From Glandiceps talaboti (Eukaryota > Hemichordata > Enteropneusta > Spengelidae): a stretch of 64,000 bases of DNA. The notes under the pieces are model-generated. The model was given only the letters and a program-made list of their open reading frames with translations, ran no database searches and was not told the DNA's origin. The translations under genes were made by a program, and so were the position numbers. Positions within the stretch are counted from its first letter, which is position 1. Each line of letters starts with the position of its first letter. The stretch is taken from positions 24,931,592 through 24,995,591 of the forward strand of contig NC_135554.1 in the NCBI RefSeq assembly GCF_964340395.1, written 5' to 3'. Of the stretch, positions 46,301 through 58,784 are shown piece after piece.

Positions 46301-46549
46301 ATTGCTGCATTGTTGATTGTATGCATTCAAGCTTGACAATAACCTCCACAAAGTTAGGGGTCCTTTTATACCCCTGTCTATGCACTCATGAAGTGTTGTT
46401 ACATGCACATATGCAAATATTTTGTTATTTACCAATTGTTTGTTCTTTTTTCCAGATATTTCTTTGTAGGCACAAGTTTTGTGATATCTGCCACATTCCT
46501 GTACAGTAGAGAACCAAAGGTCCTCCAGACAAAAACTATTTCAGTCTAA
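40311..46549 (+). CDS. SLC35A3: UDP-N-acetylglucosamine transporter, SLC35A3-like, copy 1, 327 aa
   Basis: A Golgi nucleotide-sugar/UMP antiporter of the SLC35A family; family members move UDP-GlcNAc or UDP-galactose into the Golgi lumen. Exons: 40311-40500, 41224-41378, 43084-43206, 44074-44242, 44906-45024, 45587-45720, 46456-46549; 328 codons with TAA. Near-invariant family segments: MRYSRT at the end of the first membrane span, [68 protein letters not shown] and [19 protein letters not shown]. About ten membrane segments are expected. Length matches human SLC35A3 (325 aa). The ATG is the first in-frame one and follows the acceptor directly. The C-terminus is longer and differs from copy 2. 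Closest in feel to SLC35A3 rather than A1/A2; substrate is inferred. Confidence 0.93.
40616..41064. repeat. (TGTA)n/(TGTG)n/(TGGA)n microsatellite, about 450 bp
   Basis: A long TATG tetranucleotide array with TGTG-rich, CTGT and GGAT sub-blocks in intron 1 of copy 1, ending about 160 bp before exon 2. Very long Cys/Met/Tyr/Val frames on the plus strand and His/Thr frames on the minus strand are artefacts. Confidence 0.95.
41632..41795. mobile_element. Fold-back element of the ATTATTCCCC family, copy 1
   Basis: Left end ATTATCCCCTGATATTTTTC; the inverse end has GAAAAATATTTGGGAATTAA. The centre carries AGTGACCTAAGGGGCCTTGT CACTAC. Related elements are at 47819-47980 and 59463-59622. Confidence 0.7.
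42581..42830. repeat. Tandem repeat, unit about 81-85 bp, three copies
   Basis: Units start at TTTGATT (42581, 42666, 42747). Each contains GAAATAAGCT, CAGTTTGAT or GAGTTTGAT, and CCTTTGACACTAGATTGATG. It lies in intron 2 of transporter copy 1, about 250 bp upstream of exon 3. Confidence 0.9.
43745..43930. repeat. (AGTC)n microsatellite
   Basis: CAGT repeats with AATC blocks at both edges and two ATAC interruptions in identical context, in intron 3 of transporter copy 1. Confidence 0.95.
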
Positions 46550-47818
46550 AAAACACTGAAGTAAGGGCTGCTGTTGCTGAAGTATTGATTTGACATGATA
46601 AGCGCCCTCAAGGGTCAACTTAGAAAATTCGTTTGTTTAAAAGATAAACACATGTACTTTCAGTGTCAGTACAAACTGTATTCAGAGATATCAACCTTGA
46701 AAACAATGGCATTAACAACTATTTATCCATAGACTCACATTTTTCATCATCATTTTCTGCTTTGAATTTTCTTACTTCTGATATTGCATTTCCTGACATA
46801 CATGTAATGATGTACTGGGGCGAAAGCTATGCAAGAGTTTTTATTCCCCAATGCAACAGGTGAAGCCTGGAGTGGACTACTACATTGGGTCGTGTCCATC
46901 CGATGGTCAGTCCAGCCATGTTTATCCCAAAATGTCACATTATGCTCACTAACTCAGGAAGCTAAATAGATAGAAACTTCATTTAAACATTCAAACCCAT
47001 GTTATCTATGATGAACTTTCCAATGAGACCTCGAACTTTGACATCTATAATTACATGGCCAAATGACCGAAACTGTTCCAAGTGTTCATGTACACCTCTG
47101 ACACGTTTCAACCAAATCTGGCACAATTATCAAATAGAGTAGCTCAATAGATTCATCACTTTATTTCACGAACTTTATGGTAAATTCAACCAAATGGCCG
47201 CCATATTTTTCACAGAACTCGATATGATTTTTTTCATAAAACTCAGAACATGAATTAGTAAGTGTTCGATGAAGATTTGTCCAAACCTGTTTTATTGAGT
47301 TTAGTATTACCATGAAATTTAAGGCTAGGGTTTCAATCCCAGGTTCTCTGTTAGTGTTAACCTTATATCAGTGAAGCCATAAGGATTACGGGACCATTCA
47401 TTTTACCGTAGACCAACTTTTTCTATAGCTCTGCCCGACAACTTTTTCCAAATTAAACATAATCCTTATCCTATTAAATCTTCTAGACATTTTCTGTCAT
47501 TGTCTTTCCATCAGGGAAGGGGGGAGGGGGAGGGGGGATGCTACCCATGCTCCATGGGATAGATCTCTTTCCAGAAGGGGGTCCAGTTTTGCAGTCTTTG
47601 TCTGGAAAGGCATCAGTTTTACATTGTATTGTCAATCAAAGGTTTTGATAGTGTCAGTAAAGGTCTAGAAAGGACAAACATTTATCACAAGTACATTCTT
47701 TTCCGAAAAGAAGGTTATAAAGAGTGATATCAATGAAAGTGTTGGACAACGCAAACAAGATATTTACATTGTCTGATAATAATAATAATTAAACTGTCAC
47801 TTTCTTAACGAGATAATT

Positions 47819-47980
47819 AGATATTATTCCCCATTATTTTTCTTCATTTAGCCAAGTAGCTAAATACAAGTGACCTAGGGGGCCTTGTCACTACCAATGG
47901 AATACAAGTAGTGACAAGGCCCCTTAGGTTATCAGTGTGTTCCTGCTGAATCAAGAAAAGTATTGGGTAACGATATATTT
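47819..47980. mobile_element. Fold-back element of the ATTATTCCCC family, copy 2
   Basis: Left arm ATTATTCCCCATTATTTTTC to GGGGGCCTTGTCACTAC. Right arm GTAGTGACAAGGCCCCTTAG to GAAAAGTATTGGGTAACGAT. The central 20 bp pair almost perfectly. Confidence 0.75.
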
Positions 47981-48849
47981 GTACCTGCATAAGCATAATT
48001 TATGAAAATTTGTGAAAACTTATGGTGGTTTTCAATGTTTTTTACTCATATTTTGAGATCGCAGAAACATTGACATAGATATATTGTTGTGACCTAGACC
48101 AGACAGGGTATATATCTCATAGTTTTTGTTTGAACATGTTAGCTTTGCTTGCATAAGGTATATCATACACATATTGTTAGTCAATTTATTTTTAGGCAGT
48201 TTTATATGATTTTATCAAAAATCCATAGGTTAGCTTTTTTTATGTTAAAATTGTACTGAGAATGCAGAGACTTTCTTAGTTCATTGTTTTTGATCTTTGC
48301 CTCATTTCATTTGCTTTTATATTAGATGGAAAATCCAAACCAAAATCCCAAACTGTTGACTACGCCATGCTGTACTACCAGACATGCGTCAAAAATAGCG
48401 AAGCTCAGTTTTTGAATTTTTTTGTGAAAATGTACAAAATATGATCATAATAAAGTTCATAAATGATTATTTATTCATAAATAAAAGTGGATTTAAAAAA
48501 AAAAAAAATGACAAAAAATGTTGAAGAATTTCTGCTTCTAATTGTGAGTGCAATATATTCTCAGTAATGTAATTCTGTGTTCTATCATTAAAGTCGTTTT
48601 AATAGAAAAGCATTCTTTGTTGGAGTAAAAGACTTCTTTTGTCATCATCTGTTTTGTATTCATCCATGGATATCTGTGTTTAGATGTCGAAACAAAAGTG
48701 GAACATTTCCTTATTTGCAGCTAAAAAATTTCAACATTCTCGCACACCAGAACTAAAAAAAACTTCCACAACACTGAAATCCTCATGTGTCTTGGATGGT
48801 GTTGTAAAGGAGGTTGTGGTTCACGAATCACGATGATGCATTTTTACAA

Positions 48850-49083
<234 letters not shown>

Positions 49084-50779
49084 ATTTTTAACATTTCAAA
49101 GACTGTGATGGATCATCTCATGAGCAAAAACTTCCTGTAAGACATATGCAATAATCCATCTTCCAATTGCATTTGTAACATTAGCACTTATTTACAAGAG
49201 TATGCAAATTATAATTTGTTCGTTATTGGACGTTTCGATTTATTCTATAAACCGCGCCCCCTACCGACAAAATAATGATGTGAAACGATTTATCTATTTG
49301 TTGTCTTTTTATTAAACATTAATCACACCCTAAAAGTGAGCACGTAAACGGTAGATGACAATTGTCTGCCAAACTCTCGGTTATTTGAGTTTTTGCAGTG
49401 TATGTTAAATATTTGTAGGTCATTGACCTTTGTTGATGTCAAGTTGCTGACCTGGCGTACTACATAAACATTTTACAACAAGCTCTGCCACATCAGTCCA
49501 GCTGACCGCAATCGAAATCCCTCATGCATAATTTGTTTGGTCTTACGGTAATCACTAACAAAGACTTTTATCTCTGTATTGTTCGCTGTCAGTCAGTCAG
49601 TGTCTCTGTCTGTCAGTGCTAGTGCTGCAGTGACCGGTCGACCCAATTCAACATATATCTCTTTACTGCACTCGAGTACCAGCCGGTTAGCTTTATTCAC
49701 CCATTCGCATCAGGAAGCCACAGGGCACAGCTACAAGGTATAATACCAGTTAACTTGTTAACATATGCACGAATAGTTCCAAGCTATTCACTGCAACATT
49801 TGTGTTCGAAGTGGCATTCATTTTAACCATGAATGTCTCTCCTAATAGTAATACATTCATGTTCTAGCCATATAGACCATCCACCAACGAGGTTCTATGA
49901 CTAGTGGTTTGAGTTCTAAATATTAAAGCACTCATTCGTTTATATAAACGACCCCGACATGGCAGTGCATTGTTTGGACGTTGCATGGTTGTGATCCGTG
50001 GTTCAAAACCCTAGCAAATATGTGTCATGAACCTCACACGGTCTTTGATCTCCGTCACTCAGTCGTTGTTTGCCTCTCAATGGCTGCATAATATTCATAT
50101 GCAGAGTCGAAAGCTGTTGTCAAGATTGTCTAACGAGCATTGTTGATAAACGGTTAGATACCTTTGATCAACGATACGTGAGAGCTGTCCCAAGGATGCA
50201 TCACATTGTTATAGTTCGACTCGTATAAATGATGAGAAAATCGGAGTCATGCATATCGGCAGTAGAAGGCCATATGGTACTGAGAGAACCATGGCCATGT
50301 ACACCGTGGTGTTGAAGTAGTTCTTTCCCTGGGTTGGCGTATAACTACTCCCCGTTGCGTTTAGCTATGAAATCTAATGACCAGCATAGATGAGTGTATA
50401 AATAACAGTACACGTGGAAGTTGCACTGTGACTAGACAGTTCTTTAATCTTTGGGACCCTTTTTAACCCCTAACCCCAGCATCCGCAGTCATAAATAAAA
50501 CAACAACAAATTAATGACGTGCACACAGAGGTACACTAGCTGTGGCCTGGCATGGTATCCATGGATGGCAATGTCTCCAACTGTGCATGAAATAACCCCA
50601 TGTTCACGAGTTCGGGGGGGGGGGGGGGTCTCTAACGGGCTAACAAAGTGTATGCTGTCTAAATGATATAGCAGTTTTGTACTTTGTGTTCCCATATGTC
50701 ATTCATATATTCCTCAAGCTGAAAGAAGAACAAAGATTGAAGAGATGTGATACTCAAATAATAATGTCTTATTATATTT

Positions 50780-51038
50780 TGTTTTTATGATTTCTGATGC
50801 AAATATTTGGAATACGTTATCATATGAAGTGAGAAATAGAACATTTTTGTCTTCCTTCACATGTGGTTGTCACAAATATTTATTTTATGACAAAATTTTC
50901 GACACTTGTGCTGTTTATTGTATGTCCATATTGTACAGTTTGTATTTGTCTCTCTTTTGTTTAAATTGTACTATTTATATTTAGAGGACCCCAGGGAAGA
51001 TTGGCCAAGGCCAACTGGGCTACCCTCTTTAAATAAAG

Positions 51039-51091
<53 letters not shown>
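50780..51091 (+). mobile_element. 5'-truncated non-LTR retrotransposon 3' end with (ATTG)n tail
   Basis: The frame from about 50787 reads ISDANIWNTLSYEVRNRTFL SSF, the C-terminal motif region of a reverse-transcriptase polyprotein. It is followed by a short 3' region with AGGACCCCAGGGAAGATTGG and TTTAAATAAAGTTTATTG, then about twelve ATTG units ending at 51091. The form is that of CR1/L2-like elements. It lies directly against the splice acceptor of the next exon. Confidence 0.8.
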
Positions 51092-51092
<1 letters not shown>

Positions 51093-51099
51093 TTTGCAG

Positions 51100-54000
51100 A
51101 TGATCTCAAATAGATTAAAGTACATCTCACTGACAGTGCTGATACTACAGACAACCTCCACTGTTCTGGTGATGAGATATTCTAGAACAGCCCAAGAAGA
51201 TGGTCTGCGATACTTGTCATCAACAGCTGTTGTCATGACAGAAGTAATGAAACTTATTGTCAGTGTTACAGTTGTCCTTCTACAGGGTAGGTTACTGTCC
51301 CAGCACCATAGTCTAGAGGCTATCTGTGGCGTTGATTCTCTGCTCACAAGAAGTGGAGAGAGATTTTGAGATTCGAAGCCATGGATAGCCTTTACTTTAG
51401 ACTCAGTAGTTGGAACTGCATGATTCTCCAGGTAGTGGAAATTTGATGTTAAAATTTGTGGAAAATTATTATGATTCCTAAAGATAGATTTTTGCTGTTT
51501 ATTATATCATCTATGTTGTTTCCATGGCAACATGAGTGTTGTGTTTCTATGGTAACTCCATTACATATCCATGGTCGGTGATACTTCCATGGTTAGATCC
51601 ATGGGATTGTCTCCGTTCTTCTTAAGGAAGGTGTACAGGGTTGTGAGGGGACTGTTGATTTAAAAGTCTCCATATATAGTCTCCCACCCAAATGAGTTAA
51701 CTTCACAAAAAAAAACCACAAAACATGCTTCCTCTTTTTCGTAGTTCTGTCTAGAAATTCCCTAAATGTATAGTTGATAAAGATGTACACAATAATGTAC
51801 CCATTCAAAAGTCTCAAAATTTTTCGTAAAAGGTAACTAAAATCGCTTTAGAGAGGTTACACAAATCACACGTGCAGAGCTTCTAGCATGACATTTTAAA
51901 CATAGCCTCGTTATGGATCAGGTGTTTGCGTTCCTTGGTAAAGTGACCTGTTAATTGCCTCAAACCTCAATTCTCTATAGTGGTCTGAGCTCAAACTGCC
52001 AATTAATCCTTATCAATGGTCTGCATTTTTTATATTTATCACAGTCAGAGACCCCCTTTTCACTGACAAACATCATTCAAAAAGGACACCTTTTTTCAAA
52101 ATTGGGTGGCGCACCACTGTCTAAGACTGTTTAAGCTCAACTTTACTAGCCTAATTATCTAATACGTGTATTTGGCATTTTTTTTGTTGCAGGTGATGGA
52201 ATATCAGGGTTTCTCAACTTGGTACAGAGTGAAATGATCAACAAACCTAGGGAGACTTTAAAATCAGCAGTCCCCTCAGGACTGTACACAATTCAAAACA
52301 ATTTATTATTCATAGCCTTATCAAACTTAGATGCCGCCACCTACCAGGTATGTGTTTATTTTGCTGCTCATTCAGCTAATTTTATTCAAACCTAAGGTGA
52401 CTGTAGGAGCTACATGCCATGCAAGTACTGAGAATGTTGTCATTAGCTAATTTCAAACCAAGCACAAAGGTGACAGACATACTGTTAAGGTTACATACCA
52501 TGAATTTGAAATTTTGCATCATCAGCACATTAAGTGACAAAGGATAAGAATTATCCTGTGCTATACTTTAAGAAGATTCATTGTTTCTTTTCACTCTCTT
52601 TTATCAGGTGACATACCAGTTGAAAATTTTAACCACAGCGATGTTTTCAGTTTTATTGCTGGGTAGAAAACTTAATTCTTTGAAGTGGATATCACTACTG
52701 ATCTTAATGGTTGGTGTGGCTTTGGTACAGGTATGGAAAAATTATCAAATATTCATATTATTTAATAATTGTATGCAGTAAAATTAAAGGGGAATGCCAA
52801 TTCAAGAAATGAAGGTATTTGAGAGATGTTTTACTGAGTGGAATAAGCACTTAGGAATCATGAATATTCATTGTTCAACCATGAATAATTATTTCTGCTG
52901 ACTCCCATGATGCAATGGCCCATAGCAATTTTGATGTTCTCTGAAATCGCAAGTAATTGTAGTTGATGTAAAATCATGTATTGTCTCTCCAGAACCCATA
53001 GTTTATGAAAATGTCTCTATTTCCTGGAGTGGCGTACCCCTTTAAGGTGATATGATGTCAAATTACGAGTTATTAAATAAACTAAGCTTTAAGTGACTTT
53101 AAAGCAGTATAATTGTGTTCCAAAGAACATCAGGTGTAAAGTAACAATATTTTCAGCTGTTTTAAATTTGAGCCCAAAACATGGTCCTTTAAATGCAATT
53201 AAGCTGTAAACAATGTCAGCAGTGCAAAGCAAGTAAATACTAAATAGTCAATGACTAGAGTGTAAATATAGATGTTATAAAAAAGTTTGTCTAGATTTTA
53301 CTGTGCGCTAAATATAATGCCATGTTTTATTTAATGTACACTTTACTTACATTACTTACAAATTGATCACCATTAGAATGGCCTTGTAATAGGCTAATAT
53401 GAAACAGTGTAATAGGGTAACAAATCAATCAGTGAACTGTATACTTGATATGAACACTATCACTGGAGTAACAAATGTTGCAAACAATGGAATTGCTTTA
53501 CTTAATACAGGTTGTATTTGTATTCATGAAAGTATGGTGGCTTTAACTCCTCAAGACTGTTAGTGTTAGATAAGTTGTTACACTGCCCTCAACATTCTTG
53601 AGCTTTGGTTGATGCATGAGGGCGCCCTAACATGCTGTACCTTACAGACTAACTCCTATAATGCCATTCACATCAATATTAGCACTGTACCATTAATACT
53701 CTGTTTCATAATCCTGATGTGTTTTTTTAACAGTTGCCAACAGCAACGTCAAGTCCTGACAAAGAAGACTTATCAACAGCAACTCAGGTAGTAGGACTTA
53801 TTGCTGTACTCTGTGCTTGTTTTACCAGTGGATTTTCAGGGGCATACTCAGAGAAACTTTTAAAAGGATCAAATCAGTCATTATGGTTTAGAAACATACA
53901 AATTGGTGAGTTGAAAATTATTATTAGAATATATATACTTCAAAATTCAAAAGTGTTTTTGTTAAGGGCAGTAAGTAAGTAACACCTACCAGAGTTTCCA

Positions 54001-55950
54001 ATTTGTTCCAACGTGTTTCACAGAGATTCCCCACCAAAAGTACCCCATCAATGTATCAAAGATTGGGAAATTCATACAAGTTATACTGGATTTATTCCCA
54101 CTGTTACTTGGGTTTCAAAAGTGTAGCAGAAAACCCAATAATGAACATTTTACACATTTATTAATCTTTTGCAATTTATTGAATTACAAACAAGGACTTG
54201 GCATATGTTGTTTCACGTTGATTTTTCAAGTAGGAAGCCATGATAAAATTGTTTTATAAATTAAAAATCCAAAATAAATAGCCAATCCTCATCCATATGG
54301 CTACTGTAGTAGTTGTATGTATACTTAGAATGAATTGCTTTGTTATAATTTAGAATTGTTTATTACCACCATGTAGCCTTCTTTGGTGTAGTATTTGGTC
54401 TGATTGGTGTATTCTGGTATGATGGAGCTGCTGTCAGGAAAGATGGCTTCCTGCAAGGTTACAATAACATGACATGGACTGTCATTGCACTGCAGGTAAG
54501 GATGTACAAAGTAAGATTTCATAGGGTGGGGGAGGGGCTTACAATAACATGACATGGACTGTCATTGCACTGCAGGTAACGATGTACAAAGTGGGATTTC
54601 ATAGGATGGGGGGAGGGGGTTACAATAACATGACATGGACTGTCATTGCACTGCAAGTAAGGATGTACAAAGTAAGATTTCATAGGGTGGGGGGAGGGGG
54701 TTACAATAACATGACATGGACTGTCATTGCACTGCAGGTAACGATGTACAAAGTGGGATTTCATAGGGTGGGGGTAGGGGTTACAATAACATGACATGGA
54801 CTGTCATTGCACTGCAGGTAAGGATGTACAAAGTAAGATTTCATAGGGTGGGGGGAGGGGGTTACAATAACGTGACAAGGGATTGTCATTGCACTGCAGG
54901 TAAGGGTGTACAGTGGAATTATAATATATTTTCAACAACGATTTTAGACCTGTAACTGTAGTATTATTTTTTCTATCAGACAACCAATAATAAATCCACT
55001 GAAAATTATTAAAATACCAGTAATTAGATAGGTCAAGTGTATCTATAAGCAGTTCAGTAATCAATTGCAATCATGATCTCATTTGGGTGCATACCCAAAA
55101 ATCAATTGATTTGGATTTATTATTTATTTATTTATTTATTTATTGTGTGTACAGCTATACAAATAGATTTACTCATAGGTGATTCAATATTGTTCAGAGT
55201 GTATAACATTATGATTAAGTCCTTATATCTAACAAAACTGTTTTTAAAAAATGTTCCAGTTGCAGCTAGTGCAGCTTTGACTAAAGTCACAGTTTTGCAA
55301 TGTTATACATGTACTTGTTTTTTCCTGATTTTCAGGCATTTGGTGGTTTGGTGATAGCAGCAGTCATGAAGTATGCTGATAACATTATCAAAGGATTTGC
55401 TGTCTCATTATCAATTATATTATCAGCCATAGTATCATATGCATGGTTAGATGACTTCACCCCCACCATGTAAGTTATTACCAATGTGTTTTCGTTTCTT
55501 CTCTTTCTCCTCATTCTCGCATTTTCATTTGTTTAAATGGAAAATGCCACTCCAGATATTTTGATTAAAGTTTAGGATGGGAAGATGTTTGACACCAGCA
55601 CAACACACCCCTGTCTACAATTTATCAGACTATTCCCCCCACCTCCCCCAATTCAGAAATCCATAATTTTAGTTCACAATCTTTTTTTTTTATTTGGTCA
55701 GATTGATAAAAGTTATTCCTAAAGAGAATTGATGATGTGTACATGTAGGCTAAAACTTTGAATTTTCATTTTTAAAAAAACATTAGAAACCTTTACATCA
55801 TTGAATAAATATCCAAATTTATTAATATTCTTGTAACTTCTAATATATTTCATTTTCTGCAGGTATTTCTTTGTAGGAGGAAGTTTTGTGATGTTAGCGA
55901 CACTGCTATACAGTGTAGAGCCAAAACCTACCTCAACAAAACGTGACTGA
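51100..55950 (+). CDS. UDP-N-acetylglucosamine transporter, SLC35A3-like, copy 2, 325 aa
   Basis: A paralogue of the gene at 40311-46549, in the same orientation and with identical intron positions and phases. Exons: 51100-51286, 52193-52347, 52608-52730, 53734-53905, 54377-54495, 55336-55469, 55863-55950; 326 codons with TGA. Shared segments include [66 protein letters not shown] and [20 protein letters not shown]. Differences cluster in the loop of exon 4 ([18 protein letters not shown]), in [14 protein letters not shown] against [14 protein letters not shown], and in the C-terminus ([10 protein letters not shown]). The ATG at 51100 follows the acceptor TTTTTGCAG directly, as in copy 1. Exon 5's last 39 bp plus its donor have been amplified in tandem downstream. 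Probably a functional Golgi nucleotide-sugar transporter, with substrate possibly diverged. Confidence 0.92.
52784..53045. mobile_element. TTAA-bounded MITE with imperfect inverted ends
   Basis: Begins TTAAAGGGGAATGCC and ends with the inverse GGCGTACCCCTTTAA. The TTAA at both edges fits target duplication by piggyBac- or Kolobok-like transposases. It lies in intron 3 of transporter copy 2. Confidence 0.6.
53582..53652. mobile_element. Fragment of the AGTCTGTAAGGTA inverted-repeat family
   Basis: GCCCTCAACATTC, GAGGGCGCCCT and TGTACCTTACAGACTA match the family end. It is about 80 bp upstream of exon 4 of transporter copy 2. Confidence 0.5.
54457..54925. repeat. Six tandem copies of an 80-82 bp unit containing an exon end and its splice donor
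   Basis: Each unit carries ACAATAACATGACATGGACT through CTGCAGGTAA, i.e. the 3' end of transporter copy 2 exon 5 with its donor, plus about 40 bp of G-rich intron. Donor GT positions: 54496, 54576, 54657, 54738, 54818, 54900. Two variants alternate (GTAAGGATG...GTAAGATTT and GTAACGATG...GTGGGATTT), so the array grew as dimers of about 161 bp. The last copy is diverged. Confidence 0.93.
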
Positions 55951-57089
55951 AGCTCTGTATGTCATCTCTACTACTATGCAATGTTCGCTACGACAATTTC
56001 TGGAGTTCAACTGTTTATTATAAATGACCAAGTGTAAGTTTTTTTCGAAGTATACAACCCGCGAAAAAACACCGATGTGTTTTGCTTGTTTGTGGTAAGC
56101 AGAAATGAGACAAAGTTCATGCAAAGACATACAATGTAATTACCGAAGCATATTAAACACTACAAGAACCTGGATCCCATGACTCTGTTACAAGATGGAA
56201 CACTACATGTTGTAACATTGGGTACGACTGTTACTGCTATATTATAACTTCCACAGATATGAACAAACCGATAAAAAGCATCATGTGAACCTTAATCAAG
56301 GCACCCACAGTTGTTTTTGTATCAATAGTTGTGTTGTTGTTGTTTTTACCTAATTTTGTCTTTGTGTGAACTTTTTCATTGGCTTACTTCAATCACACAA
56401 ACAAACACACTGCTGTGTTTGCACAGGTTGTATTTTTATCTATTTTGGCATAAGCCAAGTTGATATGTTTTGAAGGGTAATTTTTGCTGCACATCAAAGA
56501 GTAACCTGTGGTATTCTACTTTAATACTGAGTGTGTACTAAACCATCACTTAGCAAAACTCAAACCTGGTATACAGTAGTAAATTATTCAATAAGAAAGA
56601 TATACTAAAATGTCTGTACATTTCATAGTACATTGTATGCCATAAGCTGTGCTAACAACACTAAAGAGACATGTTTGAATGCTATCAAGACATGCATCAG
56701 CATTACATTAACCCTTTCATGACTAGAGACGAGTTTTAAATAATATGGGGATCCAATTTATATTCATATTTTCAGAATCACAATAATATTACTTTATTAG
56801 GAAGTAACATTTCTTTAATTCCAGTCTAAAATGAAGTTGATATATGCCAAAAACTTACATAAAACAAGAATTTTGTCCAAACAATTTTGGTGGGAATGTT
56901 TTCAGTATTGAAGGGGTTAATAACAGTGTATAAGAAGTTATATTATTACCACTTGACAGTGAACTCATAGCTTATAAACTCAACTTGTACCACTGTAAAG
57001 TGTTTATTAGTGTTTACTCAGTGAAAATGCGTACATAAAACCCTTGATTAAACTATTCTAGTATAATGTGAATGTCAATGCATACCTAC

Positions 57090-57330
57090 AGTGACATTAC
57101 AGTTGTCTTCTGGTGTTGTTAGAATAGTTGATGGCATAGTAGGGATTTCATTGATATTTTTTTATATGTGTAATAAATTACATCATCAGATTTATTATAA
57201 GTTATACCTAAATACCAGGTTTGAGTTCAGTCAGTTACAAGTGGTGGTTAAGTGTACATCAGTAAGTAGAATACTGTGAGCACCTTTTAAATATCCAGCA
57301 GTAATTAAATCCCAAACCTCAGCTTATACC
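57090..57330. repeat. Diverged local duplication, left copy (partner 58140-58400)
   Basis: Shared ordered segments: ACAGTTGTCTTCT/ACAATTGTCTTCT, GAACAGTTG-like sequence, TATAATAAATTA-like sequence, TTTGAGTTC and GTACTGTGAGTGCCTTTTAAATAT-like text. The SINE lies between the two copies. Confidence 0.75.
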
Positions 57331-57789
57331 AATTTAATGACATATAGCCGAGTGATACATGAAATTAAATCATTATCTTTTGACATTTTACATATTATCA
57401 TCACTACCGTAGTAGCATTTTAACCCAATACATACTTTATATAAATCTAACATTTTAATATGTGACTATATCTTGTCTAGCGAGAGAAACACTTTCTAAA
57501 AGACCCAATTTTTTTTTTCCACAAAATATAATTGACAATGTTTTAACTAATTACGTTAGGTCAAAAACTTGCCAAAGACTGTAGTCTGTACAGTTGGATT
57601 AGGACAAAATTATTGATTATTAGTATTTGATTGTAAGGATTTAATTAGGATGTAAGGTGGCACAAACTGAGTTTGTAAGATTTTTACTCAAGTGTAAATA
57701 CTTGTACGAGATTTTGTTGAACTGTTCTAGTATAATGTTAACATTGTTGTATGTCTTGTATGACTAACAAGAAGAAACATCATGGAGTC

Positions 57790-58155
57790 ATGATGGGTGA
57801 ATGGTTAGAGTGGCTGGATTGGAATCTGTAGGTTGCAGGTTCGAGCCCCATTGCTGCTGTTTGTTTCTGACTGGCTAAAGTCCTTGGGCAAGATATGAAC
57901 CATGATTGTGCCTCAGTCATACCAGCTGTATAATTGGGGACCTGGTAGGATAGAGGTTGCAATGTGAATGCTTTAATTCTATGTGCTTATATTATAAGGC
58001 TGCAATGGATTGCTTGCTCCCCAGGGAGTTGAAGAAGTAAAGGGCCACTGTGTCGCTATAGATCTGTGTCAGGGGTAATAATTGTATACCACTTTAATGA
58101 ACACAGTGTGGGAAAGCACTGTATAAAAACTAACATTATTATTTTATTATTACAA
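57790..58155 (+). mobile_element. tRNA-derived SINE
   Basis: The head resembles a tRNA: an A-box-like TGGGTGAATGGTTAGAGTGG (57793-57812) and a perfect B-box GGTTCGAGCCC (57838-57848), the internal promoter for RNA polymerase III. A central domain contains AGTCCTTGGGCAAGATATGA. It ends in an ATT-rich tail near 58130-58155. Confidence 0.75.
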
Positions 58156-58784
58156 TTGTCTTCTAGTATCAGAACAGTTGAATACATGGTTGGAATTTCT
58201 GCAACATTTTTTAATACGTATAATAAATTATGTCATATGATCATTTATAACTTATAAGTTATATCTTATACAAGATTTGAGTTCTCTCAATTACAAATGA
58301 TGACTAAGTCTGCTTTAGTAAGCAGAGTACTGTGAGTGCCTTTTAAATATGCAGGAAAATTACACCCCAAAACGTACAAACTCAGCTCGAGCCCCTATAA
58401 TTTTATCGGGTATATCTTTATGCTATTTATTTACTAGTAAGTTCATACTTCACTATGACATTTGGTGTTGTTTTTTTTAAATTTAATTTAAATGAATATT
58501 TTAATTTATTTCAGTTTACAAAGAATGAGTTGTCTTACTAGTATAATTATAAATATCTTGTTGAGTAATTATACATTCAGCCACTTTCTAATCTTTATTA
58601 TTTGTCTTTCATCTTGATTTGAACAATTTGTTCGGCGACAAAAAATAAAAGTCTGTTACATGAAATGTTAGCAATAAAACTATCAGGGGTTGAATTTTTT
58701 TAAGTAAATCACGACTTTCAACTTTTTTTCTATGGAACAAGACTAACTCTCTGTCACTGAAATATTAAATTTTTATTAAACATG

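Noticed and set aside
57793-57860. tRNA gene
   Set aside because: The A- and B-box text is present but there is no full cloverleaf, and the sequence continues into a SINE body and tail.
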